DNA of 20,000 nt from Prorocentrum cordatum (GCA_963575745.1 CAUYUJ010021027.1:1-20000), one strand, 5' to 3'. Counted from the stretch's first letter, positions 6,899 to 16,826 are shown. Numbers and translations are program-made. The notes: generated from the sequence alone by a model not told the origin.

Positions 6899-9539
6899 GC
6901 GCTCGGTTGACCAACTGGCAGCCATCATGATGGCAGTTGTTCATGTCCGTGAACCAGACGGAGAAGAAAAACAGCGCCTACAGTTCAAGGTGCTGATGCG
7001 GGACTCCGGAGAGCCCGCTATCTTCATCCGCGCCTCTCAGGGGCATTCATGGACATTGAAAGTTCCATGGTCGCTGTACAGCTACATTGTACTGTGCGAC
7101 CAACCTGCCGGGAGACCGGCCCCATACCCTGAAGTCGCCATGCATGGCACTCGATGGCATGCTTTCGAAGGTATTATGTGGCACGGCCTGTCCTGTAGAC
7201 CTGAGCACAACACGAAGAAAAGGGGGACAGGCCGTTCGCACATTCGCTTCGTGCCGACAGTTCGCCGCCGTGCCGTGAACAGTGGGTGGGACCCAGATTC
7301 AGACATCATCATCTTCGTAGATTGGCGTCAGGCCATACAAGATGGTATGAAGTTCTGTTGGTCCGATAACGGAGTCCTCTTGTCCGAGGGAGATAACGGT
7401 ATCATTGAACCGTATTACATTTCTCATGTAGAGGATCTGACCACAGGAAGGCAATGGCGTAATCCAGAGTATTTGGGGAGCCGACATGCGCGAGTCTCTG
7501 TCGCAACGATGTCTGCTCCTGACAGGTGGGCTGACGTTGGTACTTCCAGCGTTAAGTACCAGTGGTCCCAAGACCAAGAGGGCGTCGACCCCCCCATGGT
7601 CTACCCCCACAGGGAAGTTGGGGACCACTACAGCCCTACCCAGCTGGGAAACCAGCCTGAGATCTTTCGGATATTCATGATCACCGAGAGTGAGGCCGGG
7701 AGCGCGGCTCCAAGCCGTGCCCCAAGCCAAGGGCCTAGTGCCGTGTCTTGGCAGGCCATTAGTACTTCGGACCTGGATCAGATCGCAGCCGCGCTGAACC
7801 CTGACCAGGTAGAACAGCTGGCGGACAGGTTATACCAGCAGGATCCCTGGGCCGCAGGCCAGGGGGCAATGTCCGCTAGGGCTACGAGAAATCGTCAGGC
7901 CATGCAGGGAAACCTGCCTACAAGCGGACCTGCTCGGTTTGAACCAATGCATGGAAGCCCTACTCAGAGCATGCACACTCCATGGGGCATGACTCCATTG
8001 GGCACACCACCGGCACAATCCCCATTCGGGACACCTGTCCGCCCTGCCGCAAACGGCACACTCATGGAGAGGATAGCTGCGGCTAGGGCTGATCACAGCA
8101 CAGCCCTCCTCAACATGATGCCGCCCGGCACGCCAACGAGTCAGCAGGGAAACCTGCCTGGTACACCAAGCCACCACAGGGCGGGTATACCCGACGACTA
8201 TCGCTCAAGCGTGGCGGCCGCGGTACAGCAGGTGCAGAACCATAATCTGCCTCACCCAAGTGGGCAGAGGTGGAGGCCAGCCTGGTCCTGGGAACCTGAG
8301 GGTCCCAACCCACGGGACCCTGCTCGGCAACGAGCCTTTATCCCGGCGTTCAACGCCCATCCGAGCATGTCTCAGGGCCAGAGGCCACCACCAACGCAGA
8401 TGAATTCGCCTTTATACCCTGACGGGTCAAGGGTTCCGAACAAATTTGTTTGTGAATTGGCGGATCAGATGCATAACCTCACTAATGTGCGCTGCAGCGA
8501 CCATTCCATGTACCCGCACATGGCCTTTATGCCTTCACCAACATCACCAGAGGTGGTTGTTCAGCCCACTGCCCATTCAATATCGTCTGGCAGTAGGGGC
8601 GTGCCTGACTACATCAGACAGACACACCACACTCAGCAGGCATGTTTCCGGAGGAGGCAGGCGGTGCAAAGCGTACGGGATCAGTCACGTGCAGCTGCAC
8701 TCGATGTGGTGAGGAACAGGGGCTCACCTTTGCGAGGAAACTCGCCCGCCGTGACTCCTACCACTTCCATGCCAAATGTCGAAGTGCAGGAAGTGCTGAA
8801 TCCACCGGGGACACCCCCATCAGCCTTCATGCCCTCCGAGACGGTATTGGAGAGGCAGCGGCGGGTATATCCCAGGGTAGCAGACGTAGAAGTCTTCACT
8901 GGGATGGAAGATACCTGTGCGGTATGCCTCGAAGAATTTCAGCCCAGGGATGGCGTCTACCGCCTGAGGTGCAATCACCTATTCCACGAGGGATGCTGGA
9001 ATTCTAATGTGGTGGGCCACGTCGCAAATCAGCGTGAGAGAGATCTCCAGCAGCCACCATGTGCTATCTGTCGAGCACCTGGCATTATAGCATCATCCTT
9101 CCCATGGACCGGCTCCTTTAGTCAGACTCCTGAGCAGTCAGCGAGAGAGCTGCGGGAGCTGAGGAGCATGGTGGAGGAGATGACGTCCAGGATGCTAGCT
9201 ATGCAGACAGTTCCGTCACAACAGCAGGGATACCTGCCTGAAGAGGTAAGGCCTCCTATGGAAACGGGATATTTTGATCCGCTTATCCCGATGACGGCGC
9301 CTCAGCAGGGAAACCTGCATGATACTCCTCAGATGTCTCCCCAGAGTGGAGGCGAGGCTGAGATGTCACTGGGCCCTGATCAGCTGCGCGAGTTGCGTGT
9401 ACGACATTTCCAGAATCAGATGGATAATACGCACACAACATTTATGCTAGATGCCAAGTCCGTCGTTAGACCTATCAGAATCCTCAGCGGCGTCAGCAGC
9501 AACAGCAGCCAGGGCCGTCAACATCTCAGCGACGAATGA
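6807..9539 (+). CDS. C-terminal part of Tpt1/KptA-like RNA 2'-phosphotransferase, linker and RING-H2 finger
   Basis: The opening codon at 6807 is a TTG and probably not a start; meaningful sequence enters this frame near 6897 by a +1 shift from the preceding one. About 6897-7390 completes the 2'-phosphotransferase domain: FIRASQGHSW (Arg at 7029), an HGT motif near 7144, RSHIRF (Arg 7233, His 7239) and a final NGVLLSEG. The family removes splice-junction 2'-phosphates from RNA using NAD+. A low-complexity linker follows with GNRA hairpins at 7643, 7904, 8144, 8322 and 8732, and 9305 beyond the RING. A RING-H2 finger occupies 8916-9071 (CX2CX14CXHX2HX2CX21CX2C), which in known proteins recruits ubiquitin E2 enzymes. 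A helical ELRELRSMVEEMTSRM segment comes next. The next gene segment overlaps the end in a frame shifted by +1. Confidence 0.8.
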   Translation: MTIIRGTQVNQDMLGIAQSMTRPRSSTSICRRSVDQLAAIMMAVVHVREPDGEEKQRLQFKVLMRDSGEPAIFIRASQGHSWTLKVPWSLYSYIVLCDQPAGRPAPYPEVAMHGTRWHAFEGIMWHGLSCRPEHNTKKRGTGRSHIRFVPTVRRRAVNSGWDPDSDIIIFVDWRQAIQDGMKFCWSDNGVLLSEGDNGIIEPYYISHVEDLTTGRQWRNPEYLGSRHARVSVATMSAPDRWADVGTSSVKYQWSQDQEGVDPPMVYPHREVGDHYSPTQLGNQPEIFRIFMITESEAGSAAPSRAPSQGPSAVSWQAISTSDLDQIAAALNPDQVEQLADRLYQQDPWAAGQGAMSARATRNRQAMQGNLPTSGPARFEPMHGSPTQSMHTPWGMTPLGTPPAQSPFGTPVRPAANGTLMERIAAARADHSTALLNMMPPGTPTSQQGNLPGTPSHHRAGIPDDYRSSVAAAVQQVQNHNLPHPSGQRWRPAWSWEPEGPNPRDPARQRAFIPAFNAHPSMSQGQRPPPTQMNSPLYPDGSRVPNKFVCELADQMHNLTNVRCSDHSMYPHMAFMPSPTSPEVVVQPTAHSISSGSRGVPDYIRQTHHTQQACFRRRQAVQSVRDQSRAAALDVVRNRGSPLRGNSPAVTPTTSMPNVEVQEVLNPPGTPPSAFMPSETVLERQRRVYPRVADVEVFTGMEDTCAVCLEEFQPRDGVYRLRCNHLFHEGCWNSNVVGHVANQRERDLQQPPCAICRAPGIIASSFPWTGSFSQTPEQSARELRELRSMVEEMTSRMLAMQTVPSQQQGYLPEEVRPPMETGYFDPLIPMTAPQQGNLHDTPQMSPQSGGEAEMSLGPDQLRELRVRHFQNQMDNTHTTFMLDAKSVVRPIRILSGVSSNSSQGRQHLSDE
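8916..9071 (+). other. RING-H2 zinc finger domain
   Basis: All eight zinc ligands are present in order: Cys 8916, Cys 8925, Cys 8970, His 8976, His 8985, Cys 8994, Cys 9060, Cys 9069. The spacing (X2, X14, X1, X2, X2, X21, X2) fits C3H2C3 RING-H2 fingers except for a slightly long sixth spacer. The local text CAVCLEEFQ and NHLFHEGCW is close to typical E3 ligases. E3 activity is inferred from the family. Confidence 0.88.
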
Positions 9540-10668
9540 GGAGTTCGAGGAGTGGCTGCGGTACCGGGATCACATCACGAACGAGGGGCTGCAGGACATC
9601 GCCCTTCACTCGTGCCTAACGCTGATAAGGCGCACGACCCGCGAGCAGTATATGAGCATACGTGATGAGTATGCCAACTGGCGGGAGGAGCGTGGTGATC
9701 ACGCCCAGCACGTGTCGTACTTCCAGTACATTGACCTGGCACGCATGGCCGAGAGCGATTCGCATGCCAGTGTCGTGCGGGGTAACCCGCCAGGGAGTAC
9801 GAATGTGCCGCGGGGAAACCCGCCTACCGACACAACCGACACTTCAGAAATTGTGCACATCAAGCAGCCGAGTAAGACGTTCTTGGATGATGGTGGAAAT
9901 TCCATACTCATCGACGTCGGTTTGAAGATTAACATCATGGGCGGGAACACGAGCCGTAAGTTCGTCCAGGCTGCCGAGGCACATGGCCGTACTTGTACGT
10001 TCGAGCCCCGCTCTCGTTTGAATATCAACGGAGTGGGAGAAGGGTCGGCCCCAGCGGATACCGTAGGCACATTCAGTATTGCCTGCGAGTACCATGGGTC
10101 GGCCCAACTCGGTTCATACAAGACGAACATTGTGTCAGGCTGTGGTAAGGACCTGCCGGCCATCCTAGGTCTCGATAGTATGCAGGACAAACGCACGATC
10201 ATCGTGCTTGAACGAGGCCAGGAAAAGCTGATATTCCCTGGTAAGGGGCAAGTCAAAATGGAGCTCCCAGAAGGCTCCAAAATCATGCCGACGACAAAGT
10301 TGCCGTCAGGGCATCTGTCGATCAGGTGTGACTGTTTTGGAGCTGCGGGGCAACCCGCCTCGAGCTCAAGCAGCACGTCCTTCCAGACAGTGCTGACAGG
10401 CGAGCCGACCCCAGCGCAGGAGCGCAATCAATTGCAGGGAAACCTGCCCCTGGGGTTGATGGAGACGCTCGCCAAGGCCACCATGCGAGGCGACAACATC
10501 GACGATCTCGAGACGTTCGATTGTTTTGTTGCCAGGACACTGGCCCTGCATGGTGGTAGTGTACCCATGGACGCTGTACAGTCCAGCCGTAAAATAGTGA
10601 TGGGATACACTAATCGTGAATTGCATACGGTCAGCGACGCTAGGTCCAAAGGCGTGCTGAAACAGCTG
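9451..10668 (+). CDS. Retropepsin-like protease segment of the polyprotein
   Basis: The frame opens at an ATG straight after an in-frame TAG (9448). It probably continues the upstream polyprotein through a net +1 shift near 9456 rather than starting independently. Residues about 25-105 form a charged helical segment. The protease-like core lies at residues about 145-270: ILIDVGLKINIMG, where the Asp at 9913 takes the position of the catalytic Asp, and LPAILGLDSM (from 10153), the usual retropepsin signature near the end of the fold. The active triplet reads DVG instead of DTG or DSG, which may reduce or abolish activity. GNRA hairpins occur at 9777, 9810, 10345 and 10434. The open frame runs on to 10743, but coding sense is lost at 10669, where a T-rich insertion begins. 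Confidence 0.7.
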
Positions 10669-10799
10669 GAAACAGTTTTGAAATGTTTTGCTTTTTTGTT
10701 TTTGATTTTTGAATTGATTTTTGATTTTGATTTGTTGTTTTGATGGTGTGATTGTTTTTTTTTGTTTTTGATTTGATTGTTTTTGTTTTGAAACAGCTG
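10669..10799 (+). other. T-rich intron-like insertion flanked by a direct repeat
   Basis: A 131-base block rich in TTTTG and GATTTT units lies between two copies of AAACAGCTG (10660-10668 and 10791-10799). Removing one repeat copy plus the block joins ...VLKQL to MEIHRVLKAF and puts the coding sequence in the same frame as the downstream pol region, so excision makes sense of the reading frame. The 3' side ends in a T-rich run then CAG, as a splice acceptor would. The flanking direct repeat resembles the signature of introner-type intron gain. Splicing itself is inferred. Confidence 0.55.
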
Positions 10800-10940
10800 A
10801 TGGAAATCCATCGAGTGCTGAAGGCATTTGCGGCGGAGCAATCCGCCTCTGAGGCCACGGCGCGCTGCAGTGCTGAGCTCCAGCATCTGAGGGAAGCCCA
10901 GATGCTGGCAGATATTGTAGGCACATCTTCTTCATCTTGA
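10800..10940 (+). CDS. Short helical segment downstream of the intron-like block, ending in TGA
   Basis: This continues the protease frame if 10669-10799 is removed. It encodes about 46 residues, mostly a predicted amphipathic helix (AEQSASEATARCSAELQHLR), and ends SSSS then TGA at 10938-10940. The same frame remains open beyond the TGA into pol, so the TGA may be a read-through stop between protease and pol, or a disabling mutation. Confidence 0.5.
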   Translation: MEIHRVLKAFAAEQSASEATARCSAELQHLREAQMLADIVGTSSSS

Positions 10941-12913
10941 AGATGGCAGGGCGACGTCGCCCCCTCGTCGCCTTGCCTGTTGGCTGCAAAGCCGGGGGGT
11001 AACAAGGACAGCGGGGTAACCTGCCTTAGTAAGAGGGCTTTTGTCATCGAAGATACGAGGGAGGCATGTGCCGACCTCCGCACACGAGGTTATATTTGTG
11101 ATCGTATTTCCCACAACGAACTTATGACAAGGGTGGGCACAAACTACCTAGGTGCGGTGATCAGTGGAGATTACACTCTCATATGGATTAGTACTCCGGG
11201 TGACTGGTACGTACGAACTCTAGGAAAGAGAGTGGCCCCACATGGGTCACGTATCCAGAGCCTGTTGATTAAAGCCAAGAAACTCCGCATGAAGATTATA
11301 ATATTTGGTCCCCCAGGATATGTTTGGAAGTTATCTCCAGTACGTGATACCCTGGAAGATCTAAAGTTGTCAGTAATACGGATGCGTCTGTGTCATTTCG
11401 GTATTCGGTTCAATATGCAAGACAGTACACCAAGCGGTACCTGTATGCAGGTAGCATCATCTATACCGATCAGCTCGAAGCTGTGGACATGTACCTGTAA
11501 GCAGGCCATACCACAACATGTGTTGGATTGGTACGGCCATACAGTACGACATGCTGAATGGCGGGCTCAGACACGCACTATACTCATCCGTCACTTGAAC
11601 GACAAAATCCTGGGGAGCACCACCACGCACGGAAACGTGCCCGTATACTTAAATACGTATACACGTACAGACCATAATACCCGACACTACGTGACGACTC
11701 ATAAGGGAGGACCAAAATGGTCTGAAGTCATCCGACGTGTAACAATCAACCTGGATACCAACGCGGTTATTCTAGATATCTCAGTTACCGATCAACCAAC
11801 AGGGTATGATTGGCATGCACCATTACCTGCAGGGGTTGCCAACATCAGTACTCGGTTGTATTGGCAACCCGAGGAACCGGTCTTGCTCGGAAACGAGCCG
11901 ACCCAATCACCACAGAAACATCGACGCGTCATCATAGATGACTGTTCTCTCCCCCTCCCGACTCTGGCGATTGACGCATGTACCCATTCAACCACGACAA
12001 TGAGTACACAGACCGACGAACAAGACGAGCAAGCTTTACCTACTGAATCGCGTATACAGCAGAAGGAGAGGCTCAAAGCCGAAAAGGAAGCAGGCATCAA
12101 GCCTCGCCGCATTAAAAAGCACGTTGAAGACGGAAATGACGATTGCGGCGACGACTTGTCAGGACTCGGACAGGATCTTATGGCAATCTGGAGTACTGAC
12201 GTCCCTGTTGAGCTGATATGCTCCGACGAGGACGATGACCTGTTCCTTACCCTCCCCACATCTATGCCCGACACGCACGCTAACATATATAGCATAGTTG
12301 CTACACTATGCTACGGCCATAACAACTGCGTGGATATGTTGGAGCTTTGTGGCGGTGAGGGTGGCATCTCAGAGCTTGCCTTCTCAAGGGGACTTTCCTC
12401 AGGCGGCAACTTGGACAAGACTACATATGTCGACCTGGGGGGCCCCTCGGTGCAGCAGGTTATAGATCATTACTTTAAGATATGCTACGTACGAGTTGCC
12501 ATGCTGCAACCCAGCTGCCGCACCACAGGACCACCATCTTACTATAACTACAAAGTCAACTATAACACTTGGGAACAGCACCACAGAGAAGACTTACCAC
12601 ACATAATTTACTGTGGTAAAGTTGCTGTAACCCAAGATGACGCTCAGAGGTGGTTTATACGCGAACAACCTACAGGAACATGGGTGGACGATATCTCTCC
12701 ATGGACGAAGCTTGCCAACCGACCACACATTACAACCGTGCGCATTGACCAATGCGCTACGGGATTTAAGGATACGACTGGTGACTATATTAAGAAGCCG
12801 ACAAATATCACCAGCAACGACGAGACAATTCTTAAACCCTTTGAGCGACTCAAGTGCAACGGTCAGCATGTGCACGCACAACCGTGCAATACAGAGCTTT
12901 TTTTTTTTTTATT

Positions 12914-12966
<53 letters not shown>

Positions 12967-13027
12967 TTTTTTGTTTTTTTTTATTTTTTTTTTTTTTTTT
13001 TTTTTTTTTTTGTTTTTTTTTTTTTTT

Positions 13028-13060
<33 letters not shown>

Positions 13061-13224
13061 TTTTTTTTTTAAAATTTTTTTTTTTTCCTCTTTTGTTTTT
13101 TTTTTTTGTTTTTCTTTTTTTTTTTTTCTTTTTTTTCTTGTTTTTTTTTTTTTTTTTTTTTATTTTTTTTTTTTCTTTTTTTTTTTTTTTGGTTTTTTTT
13201 TTTTTTTTTTTTTTTTTCTTCATT

Positions 13225-13262
<38 letters not shown>

Positions 13263-13327
13263 CTTTTTTTTTTTCTTTTTTTTTTTTTCTTTTTTTTTTT
13301 TTTTATTTTTTTTTTTTCTTTTTTTTT

Positions 13328-13385
<58 letters not shown>

Positions 13386-16300
13386 TTTTTTTTACTAGCA
13401 CAAAGATATACTCGACGACTGCAGTTTGCCTTCGTGGAAGCCGTCTATCTGGCGAAAGCCATTGACACTACGCGCGGAAACGCGCCTATAAGTTCTGCAC
13501 ATGCTTATCCTGCCGACCTTCCTGAGCAAGCTGAACCAGGCGAAGGTATGAGACGCATCGGGGATCGTATCATCCCAAAGGTGGCCACGTGCCCGGCATG
13601 CATCGACAACGTCCGAAAGGACAGTCCTAGCCATAACAGAGACCCTACGCAGTGCAAATATCATGACTCCATCTCTGTATATTGGCCATGTCCAGCCTGT
13701 CAAAGGGATCTTACGAGAAGCAAGGGGGTTAAGAACCACCTTGATACCGAACCTGGTAAATGTCGTTTTGCTGAACCATTTAAACTACCAGACGACCACG
13801 ACCCCGAAGGCAAAGCCGTGCCAGCTTGGTGGAAACCCTTACCTAAACCTGGTGAGGGCCAAGCTTCAGCTTCAGGTGGCCGCCAAGGCGCACACGCCAG
13901 TCCACCACGACCACGATCCTTCGGTAACGTCGATCCGACATCTGGTACCAGCAGCTACGACCTGCTACGAGACGCCCCTGAGCGTGGAAACACGCCTTCT
14001 GCGTCTTCTAGCGACACGCCACAGGTAGCGGCCCGCCGCGGACGTCTACAAGGCGTACCACCACCTCCAGACGCAGTCAACACAGGGGATCAACTGCGGA
14101 GAGCTACAAGGAACCCTCTTGCCTCCACCGGCTCTGGGGCTCCACGACTACCCGACCGGACGAGATTTGACATCCAACACAGTCTACAGAGTCTCCGTAG
14201 TCACGAACCCCATGTTGTGAAAAAGGAACTCCGAAAACTGCATCTGCGATGGTATCATGCGAAGGAGCCAAAAATGAGGTTAATCCTCGAAAAGGTGGGG
14301 CTTGATAATGTTCGACTGAACATGATCAAGGAAATCTGCGATACCTGTCGGGAATGTAGAGCATGGGAACGTCCAGGAAACTCGACATTACCATCGATAA
14401 GCCTCCCTGGTAACTGGCTCGATGAAGGGGAAATGGACCTCATGTTTTACAAGAAACGGACCATTTTTCATATTATGGACCGTTGTATTCGCCTGGCAGC
14501 AGGCCTAGAGATTTCCGACAGAGAACGCGACACTATCATCGACGCCTACCACTATTGCTGGATTGCCTATCACGGACCCTTCAAAGTTTTATACTCAGAC
14601 GGAGAAGGCGCCCTGAATAACGATGCCGCTAAAACCATGATGGCCAATAAGGGCACGGAACTTCGTATCCGTGCTCCTGGCCAACACGCGACTTCAATTG
14701 AGTCACGAAGCGGCATTCTCAGAGGCGTCCTCCACATGATTGAGGAAGAATTGAATAGACACAACATCCCTGTTGTATTCACTAGAGTATTGGCGGAAGG
14801 CATCTTCGTTACTAATGCGTTTACGTTTTTTAACGGAGTATCGCCATATCAGGCACGCACAGGACGTCAGCCCTCCTTCCTTCCTGATCTCGATACCCTT
14901 GACTTTCCCCAAGGACCCGAGACTTCAGGACACGAACGAGAACGTCGTGTAAGGGAAGTCAGCCTAGAAGCTATAACTCAGGCTACTGCTGTGGCCAAGA
15001 CAAATCGGGCTCTTAGGGCTAAGACGACTCCTGATGGTGCTCGCCTCTACTCATCAGGGGATTTGGTCGACTACCACCGACCTACTGCCACCAAGGACGA
15101 CCATGGAGGCTGGAACGGCCCATTCCCGGTGATCCGAAACGTGCCTGTAAGAGGACATATTGTTGTCAAGGCAGGATCTCGTGAGGTAATTGTGATGTAT
15201 CCTGATGCTCGTCACACACTATACATCGAATGTCTCCTCACACGGGAACTTGGCATGGATAATACGGCCATGCAAACCGTCCTTGCTTATGTGGCACACC
15301 TCAGCGCAGGGAAACCTGCCACAGTTTTCGGGTATATCCCCGATTACAAGGGAAACCTTAATCTGTCAGACGACAGCAAGTTTCACCCGCGCGTACACTT
15401 AGCACTACAGTATCTCGTACGGAATTACTTCCGAGTAGAACAGGTAGTAGCAGTTCGATTGGCTAAGAGTGTGTCAAGCCTACCTGCAGTAAAGTACGCC
15501 ACCGGGTCTACGCTGATCCACTATGACAACGACATCAGCCCGGCGTTCCACTATTACGAATGTGTGGGCACTGGCTTACACATTTCTCAGATCACTGGTA
15601 GCACTCACTCCAGACTTATTCAATGCTTGACTTCACGTGTCCCTTCCTTAGGATTTCACGAAGATTTGGCTAAATATCAGCATCCAAGCAACACGTCTGG
15701 AGAACACGAGTCGCCTGGAAACAGGCCTTCTCCAGACACACCAGACGCTTCATCGCCGAGCGAAGGCCGTCTGTCGACAATCTATGAGGAAAATGAGGAA
15801 CACAATATTGAAGCTATGATGCTGGAAGAGTGTTACGACGAGCTACGTATGGACCTTCATCCTACGACGATTACCGATGATTATCTTTATTGCGTCCCAA
15901 CAACTATGCTGCCCGACCAGTGTGTGTTGGTTTCAGCATTTGTGGACGAAGATGATATTATATCATCAGATATGCTCGGAGACGAGCCGAAATCATGTGA
16001 GTCCTGTCTAGTCTCTTTTTGTTCAAACACAGCTGACGAGAGCTACTCTCTAGACAGTGATGAATACGGTCCTTACGTTGAATTATGCTTTACATCAGAA
16101 ATGTCTAAAATAGTGTTGGATCAGACTCAACTTGCACAGCTCGATACCGATATGGTCGCAACGATGAGAGTATATGTATCCTCTGCTGCTAAACGTGCTG
16201 TGGTTGTCAAAGAAGATGATCTACTAACCAAAGCCGACATAGCAGCACATCCAAAGGAGGTTAGTGAAGCCTTATATACTGAGCTCAAAATCTGGATTGA

Positions 16301-16826
16301 TAATCGATGCTTTGAGATGTACGATTTATCCAAAGCCTCCAACATCATGACGTCCAGATATGTATACAAGTGGAAGTTCGTAAAGATGGGTACCGAGAAC
16401 GTTAAAACCATTCGTCTCAGACTGGTCCTTCGTGGATTTATGGATACTGAGGCTTTTGACGTGGAAACATTCTCGGGAACCGCCAGAAGGCAGTCCCAAC
16501 GACTCCTGGCAAGTGAAGCGGCATGCCATCCAGAGTGGATCTTAGCATCCATGGATATCGATAAGGCGTTCCTCAAGGGTTTGACCTATGAGGAACTTGC
16601 CCATGCCACCGGCGAGGAAACTCGCATGGTTTGCTTTACTCTTCCACCAGGAAGCGCTCAGGTACTTCGTACATTACCCGGCTTCTCATCCTACGACGAA
16701 AGTCGACGCTGTCTTAGATACCTTAAACCAGGAACGGGTACTAAGGACGCTCCAAGAGCGTTCTCTCTCAAACTTCGTACGACCACACGAGCTATAGGAC
16801 TTGCACCGACCAGCTACGATCCCTAA
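10941..16826 (+). CDS. pol: Pol polyprotein: methyltransferase-like region, zinc fingers, integrase, reverse transcriptase (N-terminal part)
   Basis: The frame is open from the TGA at 10938; no convincing ATG start, so this is probably part of a larger polyprotein. In order (residues counted from 10980): about 20-200, a domain with LIWISTPGDW, IIIFGPPGYVW and LCHFG motifs; about 450-625, a methyltransferase-like domain with LELCGGEGG, QPSCRTTG, REQPTGTW and a DQCATG...KKPT end; 640-805, translated poly-T; from 871, two Cys/His zinc-finger-like motifs; about 1085-1260, integrase with HX4H (14241-14258), CX2C (from about 14340) and D, D, E at 14436, 14598 and 14700; an integrase tail (GDLVDYHRP, GGWNGPFPV); about 1760 onward, copia reverse transcriptase with SMDIDKAFLKG (first catalytic Asp at 16554) and GTKDAPRAF. 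TAA at 16824 cuts it before the VDD motif, which follows in the same frame. Confidence 0.85.
12898..13393 (+). repeat. 496-base interrupted poly-T tract inside pol
   Basis: Nearly every base is T, with isolated A, C or G and one AAAA. It separates the methyltransferase-like domain from the AQRYTRRLQ segment that leads to the zinc fingers. The reading frame stays the same on both sides, so the tract reads as poly-Phe. No element sequence accompanies it, so a simple poly(A) retroposon tail is not supported. It may be an expanded T-rich intron, a slippage expansion or an assembly artefact. Confidence 0.9.

Noticed and set aside
6885-6902. Programmed Ty1-type +1 frameshift site
   Set aside because: The CTTAGGC heptamer is absent; only TAGGC is present after ATG, and a Met-tRNA slip there is not favoured. 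Left as an open question rather than a call.
8045-8058. TGCCG-CAAA-CGGCA hairpin as a family member
   Set aside because: Good stem, but the loop is CAAA rather than GNRA and the outer stem pairs differ, so I did not count it.
12637-13465. Poly-Phe and poly-Lys open frames around the T tract
   Set aside because: Artefacts of the T homopolymer; only the frame joining the pol domains on both sides is meaningful.
14400-14420. LPGNW before the first integrase Asp as a hairpin copy
   Set aside because: CCTG-GTAA-CTGG has a T-T mismatch and may be native integrase sequence; too weak to count.
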